Positions 7,531 through 14,918 of a DNA stretch of 20,045 nucleotides are shown one piece after another (the stretch's first letter is position 1; the number at the start of each line of letters is the position of its first letter). The notes under the pieces are model-generated. The model was not told where the DNA came from, ran no database searches, and saw only the letters and a program-made list of their open reading frames with translations. The DNA lies in NCBI GenBank assembly GCA_020433785.1, contig JAGRCC010000166.1, positions 1 through 20,045 on the forward strand, written 5' to 3'. The position numbers and the translations under genes are program-made. This DNA is from Anaerolineae bacterium (GTDB taxonomy: Bacteria > Chloroflexota > Anaerolineae > 4572-78 > J111).

Positions 7531-7917
7531 CTAGGCCTTGTCCCATTCCAGCAAACCGACCGTGTTACCTTCGCTGTCGAGGAAGGTGGCCAGGTAGCCG
7601 TTGCCGATGCGGAATTTGGGGAAGGTTACTTTCCCACCCGCCGCTTCGACGCGCGCCAGAACGGTCTCCATGGGTCCACCCGGATCGAAATAGACAATCG
7701 TGCCGGTTTGGCTCGGCTCAAAGTTGGCCGTTTGCAGCAGGGTGCCGGCCGGTTCGATGGCGTCCTCAATGCCCGCGCCGGGCGGCAGCAAAGCGACAGT
7801 CCGCTGGTTGTCTACGTCAAAGACCTGCATCTCCTTTTGGAAAACCTCGCTATAAAACTTGACGGCTCGCTCCATATTGGCGGCGGGCAGCTCGAACCAA
7901 TTAAATTTGTTGCTCAT
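7531..7917 (-). CDS. VOC-family (glyoxalase/bleomycin-resistance fold) protein
   Basis: The 128-residue protein has the VOC fold pattern: NWFELPAANMERAVKFYSEVF at the start, and GNGYLATFLDSEGNTVGLLEW at the end. VOC proteins bind a metal at His/Glu positions of paired beta-alpha-beta-beta-beta units. Here Glu9 and Glu124 are candidate ligands, but the usual N-terminal His is replaced, so catalysis is uncertain. The ATG at 7917 is chosen because AAAGGAG lies 7 bases upstream. A longer in-frame extension to 8223 runs through simple repeats and is not coding. It is the first gene of a two-gene unit with the membrane protein downstream. The substrate is unknown. Confidence 0.85.
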   Translation of the reverse strand: MSNKFNWFELPAANMERAVKFYSEVFQKEMQVFDVDNQRTVALLPPGAGIEDAIEPAGTLLQTANFEPSQTGTIVYFDPGGPMETVLARVEAAGGKVTFPKFRIGNGYLATFLDSEGNTVGLLEWDKA

Positions 7918-8013
7918 GAGTATGCTCCTTTTTTTATGGTGAATGATGGGACTCAAGTTACCGGCTATACATCCAGACCGAGGGGTAGGGAGTAAGGAGT
8001 AGGGATTAGGAAA

Positions 8014-8029
8014 AAACTCAATTGAGTTT
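8014..8029. promoter_or_regulatory. Perfect 16-bp palindrome, operator or weak terminator
   Basis: AAACTCAATTGAGTTT reads identically on both strands, about 100 bases upstream of the VOC start. Related ACTCAA/TTGAGT cores occur at 7951-7956 and 8068-8073, suggesting a set of sites for a regulator of the VOC unit. On the minus strand, T residues extend past the palindrome, so a weak terminator for the LuxR-type gene is an alternative. Confidence 0.4.
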
Positions 8030-8160
8030 GGTGGTCTTTTTCGGCTGTCAGATAGTTGGCTGGAAACTTGAGTTAACGGTTTAGTTGATCCGAGTATACT
8101 CGATGGGCGGGATCCTTGTCGTCCCCAAATGGGGACAAGGGTGGGGACAGTTTGGGATGG

Positions 8161-8200
8161 TTTGTTTGTTTGTTTGTTGGTTGGTTGGTTGGTTTGTTGG
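8161..8200. repeat. TTTG/TTGG tetranucleotide microsatellite
   Basis: Four TTTG units are followed by TTGG units in an uninterrupted tract. The tract is partly complementary to the CCAACCAA start of the adjacent array, so the two could fold together. Confidence 0.85.
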
Positions 8201-8215
8201 AAGCCAACTATTTTT

Positions 8216-8280
8216 CCAACCAACTATCCAACTATCCAACCAGCTATCCAGCTATCCAACCAGCTATCCAACTATCCAAC
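8216..8280. repeat. 20-bp tandem array, three units plus partial
   Basis: The units are CCAA followed by two CCARCTAT octamers, at 8216-8235, 8236-8255 and 8256-8275; a degenerate fourth copy begins at 8276. The units differ only at A/G positions. Confidence 0.9.
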
Positions 8281-8304
8281 CACCCAACCGTTATTCAACC
8301 ATCT

Positions 8305-11025
8305 TCAGATAAGTTTCAGCAATTTGGCGCGATAAACCGCTTCGGCCCGGCTGTGGACATCGAGTTTGCTGTAGATGCGTTTAGTGTAGGTGCGCACAGA
8401 ACTGAGGGAGATGCTCATTTCAGCGGCGATTTGGGACAGGGTTAGATCGGCGGCCAGCAGGCGCAAGGCGATGAGTTCGCGTTCGGTCAGGGTGCTGCCG
8501 GGGAGATGAACGGGCTGAGCGGATTGAGCCGGGGGCGGGGGAAACGCCGCCAACAGCGACTGCACGGTATCGAGCGAAATGGTCAAGCGCGGTTGGGCCG
8601 CCAGCAGCGTTAACAGGTGAAACACCGGCGCGCCCTCATCAACAAATAGACGGATGTAACCTTCCGACTCGGCCAGGTGAAGCGCTGCCTCTAACCGGCT
8701 CAGGGCGGCGGTGGTCTCCTGCCGGAGCGCGTGAAGGCGGGCTTGCAGCAGTTGGATCTCGATTACCCGCCCGGTTCGCCCGCCGGCCAGCGCCGTTTGC
8801 AGGAGAGTAGCCAACAACGTTTCGGCGTCCGCGAACGGATTGGGGGATGGGCCAGGTAGGCGAAGGCCCTGGGCTTCGAGCGTCGCTTGAGCCAGCAGCA
8901 CCCGGATCAGCGTCAGATAATCGAACTCACGGGCGTAGTCGATAGGCCCAGCGGTCGATAGGCCGCTGCGGCTGGCCCAACGCGCAGCGGCGGTAAAATC
9001 GCCCTGAGCCAGCCGTAACAAGACACGCGCCGCCGCCGGATCGGGCGCACCGCCCGATAGAGAGGGCGCTGCCTCCCCCTCGATTTCTGACAGCACCGTT
9101 AACCCTTCATCGGGCCGGCCCTCGGCTGCCAGCAGTCGCGCCTGGGTGATCAAACCGGCTGTCACTCCGGCGGACCAGGCTTCAAAAGGGCGGCACAAAT
9201 CGAGCCCCTGTTCGACCACCGTTTTCGCCGCTTCCAGCCGGTTTTGCTCGCGATACACGGCGGCGATGCGGATGTAAACCAGGCCCAGGTCGGGACCGGT
9301 ACGCTCAGCCACTTCAGCGTGAACTTGATTGAAGATGCGTTCGGCCTGACGCAGTTGGCCGCTGATATACAGGACGTCAATCAACCGGGCCGCGGCAAAC
9401 AGCAGCCCATCGACGTTTTTAGCCGCCCGGCACATCCGCAGGCTGTCGGCGTAGATAGCCGCGGCCTGAGTCATATCGCCCAGACTTTCATAGGCCGAAG
9501 CCAGATGGGCGGTGATGCCGCTACGCAGATAAGTCACATCGTCGGGGAGGCGGGCCAGCGCCTGTTGGCACAACTCGATGACCCGGCCCGGTTCACCAAG
9601 CTGGCGGGCTTGATTAGCGCGCAGCAGATCGACTTCGGCCTGCATTTGGGCAATAGCCTGAGCCGAAAAGGTCGCTGCTGCCTCCGATCCGGTCAGAAAA
9701 TGTTCAACCCGCCGCAGATGAGTTTCGCTACGGTCGGCCCAATCCGCAAAGATTTCAAGCAGCAGCCAAACGTAGCCCAACTCCAAATGGGGCCGAGTGG
9801 CGGTAACCTTTTCGGGCAGCGCCTCGATCCAGGCCAACAGGCGGCGCATATCGCGGTGAACCCAGTCACGCTGCCCTAAAATTAGTTCGAGCAGGCCGGC
9901 CACGCGTTCGAAATCGCCGGCTTTAAAGCCGTGGTTAACGGCGGCGTCCAGCCGGTTATTCTGCTCAAACCACAGGCTGGCCCGTCGATGGAGCAGGGGG
10001 ATTTGTTCAGGCGATGTCCGGCGCAGTCGATCGCGGAGCAAATCGGTCATCAAGGCATGATAGCGATACCACTGCCGCCGGTTGTCCAGCGGGGTGATAA
10101 ATAACTGGTGGGCATCGAGCTGCTCCAACAGTGTCTGGCTGCCGCTTTGGTCCAGCAGCACATCGGCCAGGCTGCCGCACAGGGTATCGACCACCGAAGT
10201 CGCCAGCAGGAACGTTTGCACCTGGGCCGGCTGGTGGCGCAGCACTTCTTCAAAGAGATAGTCGCCGATATACCGGTCGGCGCCGCTGAAGGCGGTGATG
10301 AAAGCGGCGTGGTCAGCCTGCGTTTGCAGCGACAACCCGGCCAACTGCAAACCGGCCACCCAACCTTCCGTGCGCATCTCCAGGGCGCTGCGATCCGCCG
10401 GCGACAGGGAAAGCGGCATTATGTTGGTGAAAAACGTGTCGACTTCCGCCGCGGTAAAGCGCAAATCGGCCGAGGTCAGTTCGAGCAGTTGGCCTTGTCC
10501 TCGCCAGCGGGCCAGAGCCAGCGGCGGCTGGTGGCGACCGACAATCATCAGATGAATGTGAGCCGGCAAATGGGCCAGCAGAAAATCCATCGCTTCATGA
10601 ATGGCGGCGTTGTCAATGACGTGATAATCATCTAAAACAATCAGCCACGGGCCAGATGTCGCCGCCAGATCGTTGGTCAAGTGGGTCAAGACCGTCGAAG
10701 GGTGGGGCAGGTGAGGAGAATTGAGCAGGGCCAACGCCGCAGCACCCAGCGCCGGATCGATCTGACGCTGGGCATGGATCAGATACAGCAGATATCGTTC
10801 CAGGCTGTTATCCTGCTCATCCAGCGACAACCAGGCGACCGGCCGCCCGCACGTTTCGACCCAGGCCCGAACCAGCGTCGTTTTGCCAAATCCGGCCGGC
10901 GCCATGACCAGAGCCAGCTTGGCTGCTAAAATTCGGTCTAATTTCGCCATGAGCCGCCGGCGCGGAACAATATTCGCGCGCAGCGGTGGTTTATGAAGTT
11001 TGGTCGCCAGTAGGGGAGCGTGCAT
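8305..11025 (-). CDS. MalT-like ATP-dependent LuxR-family transcriptional regulator
   Basis: The 906-residue protein has the large LuxR (LAL/MalT) architecture of the STAND NTPases. An N-terminal MHAPLLATKL...R.N.VPRRRL segment precedes Walker A (APAGFGKTT, 42-50) and Walker B (WLIVLDDYH, 127-135). A long helical region with TPR-like repeats (about 350-800) follows. The C-terminal LuxR helix-turn-helix spans about 846-906 (LTERELIALRLLA, then IAAEMSISLSSVRTYTKRIYSKL). Such proteins bind an inducer and ATP, oligomerise and activate transcription. The ATG at 11025 is preferred because AAAGG lies 7 bases before it and the family usually begins there; a TTG at 11100 in frame is less likely. It is divergent from the PotD-like gene, with 254 bases between the starts, so it could control that gene. 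The inducer is unknown. Confidence 0.92.
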   Translation of the reverse strand: MHAPLLATKLHKPPLRANIVPRRRLMAKLDRILAAKLALVMAPAGFGKTTLVRAWVETCGRPVAWLSLDEQDNSLERYLLYLIHAQRQIDPALGAAALALLNSPHLPHPSTVLTHLTNDLAATSGPWLIVLDDYHVIDNAAIHEAMDFLLAHLPAHIHLMIVGRHQPPLALARWRGQGQLLELTSADLRFTAAEVDTFFTNIMPLSLSPADRSALEMRTEGWVAGLQLAGLSLQTQADHAAFITAFSGADRYIGDYLFEEVLRHQPAQVQTFLLATSVVDTLCGSLADVLLDQSGSQTLLEQLDAHQLFITPLDNRRQWYRYHALMTDLLRDRLRRTSPEQIPLLHRRASLWFEQNNRLDAAVNHGFKAGDFERVAGLLELILGQRDWVHRDMRRLLAWIEALPEKVTATRPHLELGYVWLLLEIFADWADRSETHLRRVEHFLTGSEAAATFSAQAIAQMQAEVDLLRANQARQLGEPGRVIELCQQALARLPDDVTYLRSGITAHLASAYESLGDMTQAAAIYADSLRMCRAAKNVDGLLFAAARLIDVLYISGQLRQAERIFNQVHAEVAERTGPDLGLVYIRIAAVYREQNRLEAAKTVVEQGLDLCRPFEAWSAGVTAGLITQARLLAAEGRPDEGLTVLSEIEGEAAPSLSGGAPDPAAARVLLRLAQGDFTAAARWASRSGLSTAGPIDYAREFDYLTLIRVLLAQATLEAQGLRLPGPSPNPFADAETLLATLLQTALAGGRTGRVIEIQLLQARLHALRQETTAALSRLEAALHLAESEGYIRLFVDEGAPVFHLLTLLAAQPRLTISLDTVQSLLAAFPPPPAQSAQPVHLPGSTLTERELIALRLLAADLTLSQIAAEMSISLSSVRTYTKRIYSKLDVHSRAEAVYRAKLLKLI

Positions 11026-11199
11026 CGCAAAACCTTTTTGAGCGGCATTCGATTGGGGATTCTTTGAGGGCAGGATACTCGACAACAAACGCTTTAGCAA
11101 GTTTTGGCGTGTTCAGAACAGTTGTTTTGTTCGCACCGTGGGCCAAGCGCCAGACCATTAAGGTCAATTTGCCGGCTCGGCCCGGTATTAATCGGAAAC

Positions 11200-11228
11200 T
11201 TGTCTTTGAACCCTATTATATGTATCAT
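11200..11228 (+). promoter_or_regulatory. Candidate sigma-70-type promoter for the potD-like gene
   Basis: TTGTCT (11200-11205) and TATCAT (11223-11228) are 17 bases apart, close to the consensus -35 and -10 boxes. They sit about 50 bases before the GTG start, in the divergent spacer next to the LuxR-type regulator gene. Confidence 0.4.
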
Positions 11229-11268
11229 GGTCCCATAGTGAAGAGAGGCGAGCAGACTCTTAGTTTAT

Positions 11269-11275
11269 AGGAGGG
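11269..11275 (+). promoter_or_regulatory. Ribosome-binding site deciding a GTG start
   Basis: AGGAGGG lies four bases before the GTG at 11280, which fixes that codon as the start; no ATG is available before the signal peptide. Confidence 0.75.
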
Positions 11276-11279
11276 CTGC

Positions 11280-12380
11280 GTGCCGACAAACTTATTATTC
11301 TCATCTATTCGACTAGGTCTAGCCCTGGTTATTCTGGCTAGCATTGGCGCTTGTGTTGGTGGAACCCCGACCCCACCTCCAACTCCTACCACCCCCCCGC
11401 TGGCTGAAACAATCACCTTTTACAATTGGGAAGGCGACGATGTTGAGTCCGTCATGACGGCCTTTACCGAGGCTTATGGGGTAAAGGTTAATTACGTTCC
11501 TTTTGACTCGCAAGAAGAAGTTGTTTCTAACCTTACCGCCGATCAACCGTATGATCTGGTGGTGTTGGAACACGATTTTTTCCCGGAACTGATCACCGCC
11601 GGCAAATTGAGCGAGATCGATTATCGCAATGTGCCTAACTTCAAGAATATTTGGGCCAATTTTCGTGATCTGGGTCACGATCCGGGCAATACCCACTCGG
11701 TGCCGTTTACTTGGGGCTCAACCTTTTTAATTTATCGATCTGACCTGATCGACACGCCCGTTACCGGCTGGCAAGATCTGTGGCAGATCCGTTCTCAGGG
11801 CAAAATCGCCATGCGAAGTTCGCTGCGCGAGCCGCTGGGGGTGGCGCTCAAATCACTGGGCTACTCGCTCAATTCAGAAAATCCGGACGAACTCAACCAA
11901 GCTTACCAAAAGCTGCTGGAACTTAAAGACGATATCATCTTCGTGGATAGTTATGCCGAAGCCGCCGTACCGCTGCTGGCTAGTGGTGAAGCCGTGGCTC
12001 TGGTGGGTTGGGCTGAAGATGTTGAATATGCCCAAGGGGAGGGCGTGCCGATAGATTACGCCTTTCCCCAGGAAGGGGTAATTCTATGGGGCGATAATTT
12101 TATTATCCCGGCCAGCAGTCAAAACAAGTATACCGCCGAGCTGTTCTTGAATTTTTTGTTGCAACCGGATATTAACGCCCAAATTGTTAATGAAACCTAT
12201 TACGCCACGGCTAACGAGGCCGCCCAACCACTCATCGACGCTGAAATTCGAGACAACCCCGTCATCTTTCCACCAGCCGAAGCCTTAAAAAACGCCGAAG
12301 TCATTTTACCACTTACGCCGGAGACGACCGGGCTGTATAACGATCTGTGGGCACAGTTTGAGGCTCAAGTTGACCAATAG
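11280..12380 (+). CDS. PotD-like spermidine/putrescine-binding lipoprotein
   Basis: The 366-residue protein is a periplasmic-binding-type lipoprotein. A hydrophobic signal ends in the lipobox IGAC with Cys25, followed by a Thr/Pro linker (about 28-41). The binding domain starts at ITFYNWEGDD, a typical PotD/PotF opening (tyrosine, Trp and acid). It includes PYDLVVLEHDFF, the hinge region VPFTWGSTFLIYRSD, and the C-terminal WGDNFIIPASSQNKYTAE and NETYYATAN.AA segments of the polyamine-binding family. The start is a GTG with a strong ribosome site. No PotA ATPase or PotB/C permease gene is present in the window. It may feed a transporter encoded elsewhere, or sense external polyamine. It lies just upstream of polyamine synthesis genes, which supports a polyamine ligand. 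299 bases separate it from speD, so co-transcription is uncertain. Confidence 0.85.
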   Translation: MPTNLLFSSIRLGLALVILASIGACVGGTPTPPPTPTTPPLAETITFYNWEGDDVESVMTAFTEAYGVKVNYVPFDSQEEVVSNLTADQPYDLVVLEHDFFPELITAGKLSEIDYRNVPNFKNIWANFRDLGHDPGNTHSVPFTWGSTFLIYRSDLIDTPVTGWQDLWQIRSQGKIAMRSSLREPLGVALKSLGYSLNSENPDELNQAYQKLLELKDDIIFVDSYAEAAVPLLASGEAVALVGWAEDVEYAQGEGVPIDYAFPQEGVILWGDNFIIPASSQNKYTAELFLNFLLQPDINAQIVNETYYATANEAAQPLIDAEIRDNPVIFPPAEALKNAEVILPLTPETTGLYNDLWAQFEAQVDQ

Positions 12381-12540
12381 TTTCGGGTCTTAAGTTTCGT
12401 GCCACTCAGGAGCGAGATGCGGCCTAATCCGGCACCACACGACTGTTTGACCTTAAGTTTTTGTTCCGATTTTTAATAACTTCAAAACAAATTGGTCTCT
12501 GAGCAGTAGCTATTTTTTAGCAAGAAAAGGCTCACCCATA

Positions 12541-12582
12541 AAGGGTATGAAGATTTTAACGAATAAGAAACTTCATGCCCTT
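12541..12582 (+). promoter_or_regulatory. Leader hairpin upstream of speD
   Basis: AAGGGTATGAAG (12541-12552) pairs with CTTCATGCCCTT (12571-12582) across an 18-base loop; 11 pairs are Watson-Crick and one is G-U. It is about 100 bases before the speD start. A competing small stem ACCC/GGGT (12534-12546) overlaps its left arm, which is compatible with an attenuator. It could also be the end of the potD-like transcript, although no T-run follows. The rest of the 12381-12679 spacer shows only two copies of CTTAAGTTT and no clear promoter. Confidence 0.35.
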
Positions 12583-12679
12583 CATAGGTTTCATGGTTAA
12601 TTTAATTTGATTCTGGCTTGACGAGTATTGAAGCCGCTAAGGAGGCTCGCTCATTGGCAGCGGGGAGCGCGACTTAAAG

Positions 12680-13072
12680 ATGATACCATTTAATCAATCT
12701 GTTATTGGCAAACATGCCATTATTGACTTGTCCGGCTGCGATCCGGAGATTATTCGAAGTCGCAGCCAGATTTTGACGATTCTTAAACGGGCGGCGCAAG
12801 TGGCGCGCGTAACGGTCGTCGGGCAGGTAGAACATTACTTTTCACCGGAAGGGTATTCGGCCGTGTTGGTTTTGGAAGAGAGCCATCTGTCGATTCACAC
12901 CTGGCCGGAGCATAATTATGTCTCGCTCGATCTTTATTCCTGCAATCTCAACACCGATTTTGCGGCTGTTGAGGCGTTTTTGGCCGAAAAATTTCGAGCG
13001 CAGTGGGTAGTATCAAAATTGTTGGAGCGCAAGTTTATTCCGGTTAAACTGTGTGTCAAAGCTGAGCTTTAA
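12680..13072 (+). CDS. speD: S-adenosylmethionine decarboxylase proenzyme, prokaryotic class
   Basis: The 130-residue protein matches short bacterial/archaeal SpeD. It decarboxylates S-adenosylmethionine to give the aminopropyl donor for polyamine synthesis. The self-cleavage site is VLEESHLSIHTWPEH: the chain should break between Glu67 and Ser68, Ser68 becoming the pyruvoyl group. His73 (processing) and Cys88 (in YSCN, the proton-donor position) are in place. It is a normal length for the family. The ATG at 12680 has only a weak AAAG before it; AAGGAGG near 12640 is too distant to serve this start, and no in-frame alternative exists between them. It is the first gene of a compact run, 29 bases before the aminopropyltransferase gene. 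Confidence 0.93.
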   Translation: MIPFNQSVIGKHAIIDLSGCDPEIIRSRSQILTILKRAAQVARVTVVGQVEHYFSPEGYSAVLVLEESHLSIHTWPEHNYVSLDLYSCNLNTDFAAVEAFLAEKFRAQWVVSKLLERKFIPVKLCVKAEL

Positions 13073-13101
13073 CGCTCCAATTCTGTCCAGAGAGGTGACT
13101 T

Positions 13102-14007
13102 ATGACTAAAAGCGGAACATCAGGGGTTATTGTTGAGTATCAAAACGGCGTCACGAATGGGCGCTATCTATTAGACGATGATCGCAGCCAGCGGTCGGCC
13201 CAGTTGACAGCCATTCGCATCGAAGCGCTGGTGGAAGAGCGCCGATCGCCGTTTCAACACATCGCCATTTACGACACCACCTTTCACGGCAAGATGTTGG
13301 TACTGGATGGATTTATTCAAATGACGGTGGCCGATAACTTCTGCTACCACGAAATGATCACCAATGTCCCGTTAGCTGTCGCCCCCAACCGGCCCAAAAA
13401 CGTCCTGGTCATCGGCGGTGGTGATGGCGGCGTGGTTAACCAACTGGGCAAACACCCATACCTGGAACGCATCGTCTGGATCGACATCGACGCCGATGTG
13501 GTCGAAATGTGCCGGCGGCATATGCCGGAGTTACAGCAATATCACGATGAGCGAGTCGAGTTTCTGGCGATGGATGGGGCCGACATCGACTATCGCCACG
13601 AATTCGATCTGATCATCGTCGATGGCACCGACCCGCTTGAGGATCGGGCTGCGTCACTTTGGACCGAAAAATTTTACCACAAGTTGACTCAAGCCATCAC
13701 CGCTGACGGCCTTATTACCGCCTTGGGTGGCTGGGTCTGGCCCGAGTCAGGCTGGTATGCCAGCACATCGGCCCTGGCCAAAACGTATTTCGAGAACGTC
13801 CACTATTATTATTTCATCGATCCCTCGATGAAGTACGGCCATATGGGCGTGTTTTTAATGACCAATCTTAATCTTGATCCCAGCCAACCGGTGCACATCA
13901 AACGCATTCCGGTTGAGCTAATGCAGTTTTACAACGCGGGTGTTCACACGGCCGCGTTTGCGCTGCCCAACTGTTTCAAACCTAATGCCAGTTTTGTGCC
14001 CTACTAA
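13102..14007 (+). CDS. speE: Divergent aminopropyltransferase (spermidine synthase family)
   Basis: The 301-residue protein has the family frame. GGGDGG lies at 105-110, an acidic WIDID at the SAM-ribose position, and DGTDP at 174-178 with both aspartates of the active site (Asp174, Asp177). The closing segment FYNAGVHTAAFALP is also present. It would transfer the aminopropyl group from decarboxylated SAM, made by the neighbouring SpeD, to an amine acceptor. Unusual points: the normal D-E-F-x-Y-H-E-M reads ADNFCYHEM; the gate after DxTDP, usually x-G-P-A, is LEDRA and one residue longer; and the usual Gln in the V-x-Q strand is missing (GLITALGGW). These changes lie around the acceptor pocket, so the product may not be plain spermidine. 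The ribosome site GAGGTG precedes the ATG. Confidence 0.85.
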   Translation: MTKSGTSGVIVEYQNGVTNGRYLLDDDRSQRSAQLTAIRIEALVEERRSPFQHIAIYDTTFHGKMLVLDGFIQMTVADNFCYHEMITNVPLAVAPNRPKNVLVIGGGDGGVVNQLGKHPYLERIVWIDIDADVVEMCRRHMPELQQYHDERVEFLAMDGADIDYRHEFDLIIVDGTDPLEDRAASLWTEKFYHKLTQAITADGLITALGGWVWPESGWYASTSALAKTYFENVHYYYFIDPSMKYGHMGVFLMTNLNLDPSQPVHIKRIPVELMQFYNAGVHTAAFALPNCFKPNASFVPY

Positions 14008-14009
14008 CC

Positions 14010-14918
14010 ATGATCATACCATCCATTAACAGCGATTACATCGCCGCTTTTGATCCCAAAGCTTATCTGGCCGAGTGCTACGACGGCCCGGATGAGGAGC
14101 ATATTTTCAACATTCAATTTTTAGTCGAGGCAGTGCAGTCGCTGCCGACCGACTTAATGGTACTGGAAGTGGGCGGCGGTCCCACCCTTCATTCGGCAGC
14201 CGTGGTGGCGCCTCATGCGTACGAAATTCATTTTTGCGACTACGTGCCGGCTAATCTGGCTGAAGTCCGGCACTGGCTCGACGGCCGGCCGGAGGCTTTC
14301 GACTGGCGGCCTTTTATCCGGGTGGCGCTGCTTAAAGCCAATCTACCGGCCACTCCTGCCGCCGTGGAGCAGCGAGCCGCCGAGATACGCCGCAAACTCA
14401 CCCGGCTCCTACCGTGCGATGTCCTGCGGGGCGCGCCGCTCGGCGACTGCGCCGGTCAATACGATCTGGTCTTGGCCCCCCACTGCACCGACGTCGCCGC
14501 CGCCACACCGGCCCAATGGCAGCAAGTAATGCACAATATCACGACCCTGGTTAAACCGGGAGGCTGGCTCTTTATCGCCGTCACGACCGGCGCCAGCCAC
14601 AACACCGTCGGCACCCACGTATTTCCCTGCGTCGATCTATCAGCCGAAGACATTGATCAGGGCTACCTAACCGCCGGTTACGATCCCAACACCTTCCAAC
14701 TTGCCGCCATCCCTGCCGCTGCCAAATACGAATTCAGCGGCGTTGCCTACGCCATCGCCCAAAAACAACAACAATCCCATGCCCAAACCGCCAGCCACTC
14801 TACTAACGCCGTTAACCCTACCAGTTCTACCCATCTCACCACCTCATTAGACTCGACCAACTTCATCAACTCTACCAACTCCATTAACTCCACCAACTCT
14901 TACAGAAAGACACACTAA
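14010..14918 (+). CDS. NNMT/PNMT/TEMT-family SAM-dependent methyltransferase, copy 1
   Basis: The 302-residue protein matches the amine N-methyltransferase family of nicotinamide, phenylethanolamine and indolethylamine methyltransferases. Family signatures appear in order: FDPKAYL with Tyr19 at the NNMT Tyr20 position, VLEVGGGPTLHSA (SAM motif I, 51-63), HFCDYVPANL (74-83), EAFDW (95-99), LLPCDVLRGAPLG (133-145), VKPGGWLFI (181-189) and VGTHVFP. The acidic residue that contacts nicotinamide in NNMT (Asp197) aligns with Val191 here, so the substrate probably differs. The ATG lies two bases after the aminopropyltransferase stop, implying co-translation. The last 50 or so residues (about 252-302) are a Ser/Thr/Asn tail with STN repeats, encoded by a repetitive stretch and absent from the second copy. 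Its expected role is N-methylation of a polyamine-like amine, by inference. Confidence 0.8.
   Translation: MIIPSINSDYIAAFDPKAYLAECYDGPDEEHIFNIQFLVEAVQSLPTDLMVLEVGGGPTLHSAAVVAPHAYEIHFCDYVPANLAEVRHWLDGRPEAFDWRPFIRVALLKANLPATPAAVEQRAAEIRRKLTRLLPCDVLRGAPLGDCAGQYDLVLAPHCTDVAAATPAQWQQVMHNITTLVKPGGWLFIAVTTGASHNTVGTHVFPCVDLSAEDIDQGYLTAGYDPNTFQLAAIPAAAKYEFSGVAYAIAQKQQQSHAQTASHSTNAVNPTSSTHLTTSLDSTNFINSTNSINSTNSYRKTH
14793..14910 (+). repeat. Degenerate CCAACT-type repeat encoding the methyltransferase tail
   Basis: Short units such as ACCAACTYCATYAACTC recur and encode the Asn/Ser/Thr-rich end of copy 1 (STN triplets). They resemble in style the CCAACTAT arrays at 8216-8280, suggesting a spacer-type repeat absorbed into the coding frame. 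Confidence 0.6.

Larger units (their letters stand above)
7918..8304. other. Repeat-rich spacer between the LuxR regulator and VOC genes
   Basis: These 387 bases hold a G/A-rich patch (7981-8010), a 16-bp palindrome (8014-8029), a GTCCCC-AAAT-GGGGAC hairpin (8121-8136), a TTTG/TTGG microsatellite (8161-8200) and a 20-bp tandem array (8216-8280). Several frames stay open through the arrays simply because the repeats lack stop codons. Confidence 0.75.

Noticed and set aside
7918..8223. N-terminal extension of the VOC protein
   Set aside because: The added residues come from microsatellite and array DNA (NQPTNKQTNK-type), while a strong AAAGGAG site marks the ATG at 7917.
8216..8280. CRISPR-like array
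   Set aside because: The units are contiguous 20-mers made of 8-base and 4-base parts, without unique spacers or cas genes.
8085..8445. Three overlapping plus-strand ORFs through the repeat array
   Set aside because: All frames stay open only because the repeats lack stop codons; the translations are repeat-derived and run into the antisense of the LuxR-type gene.
9244..9879. Long plus-strand ORF opposite the LuxR-type gene
   Set aside because: It is an antisense shadow of a well-supported GC-rich gene; other plus-strand ORFs within 8305-11025 were dropped for the same reason.
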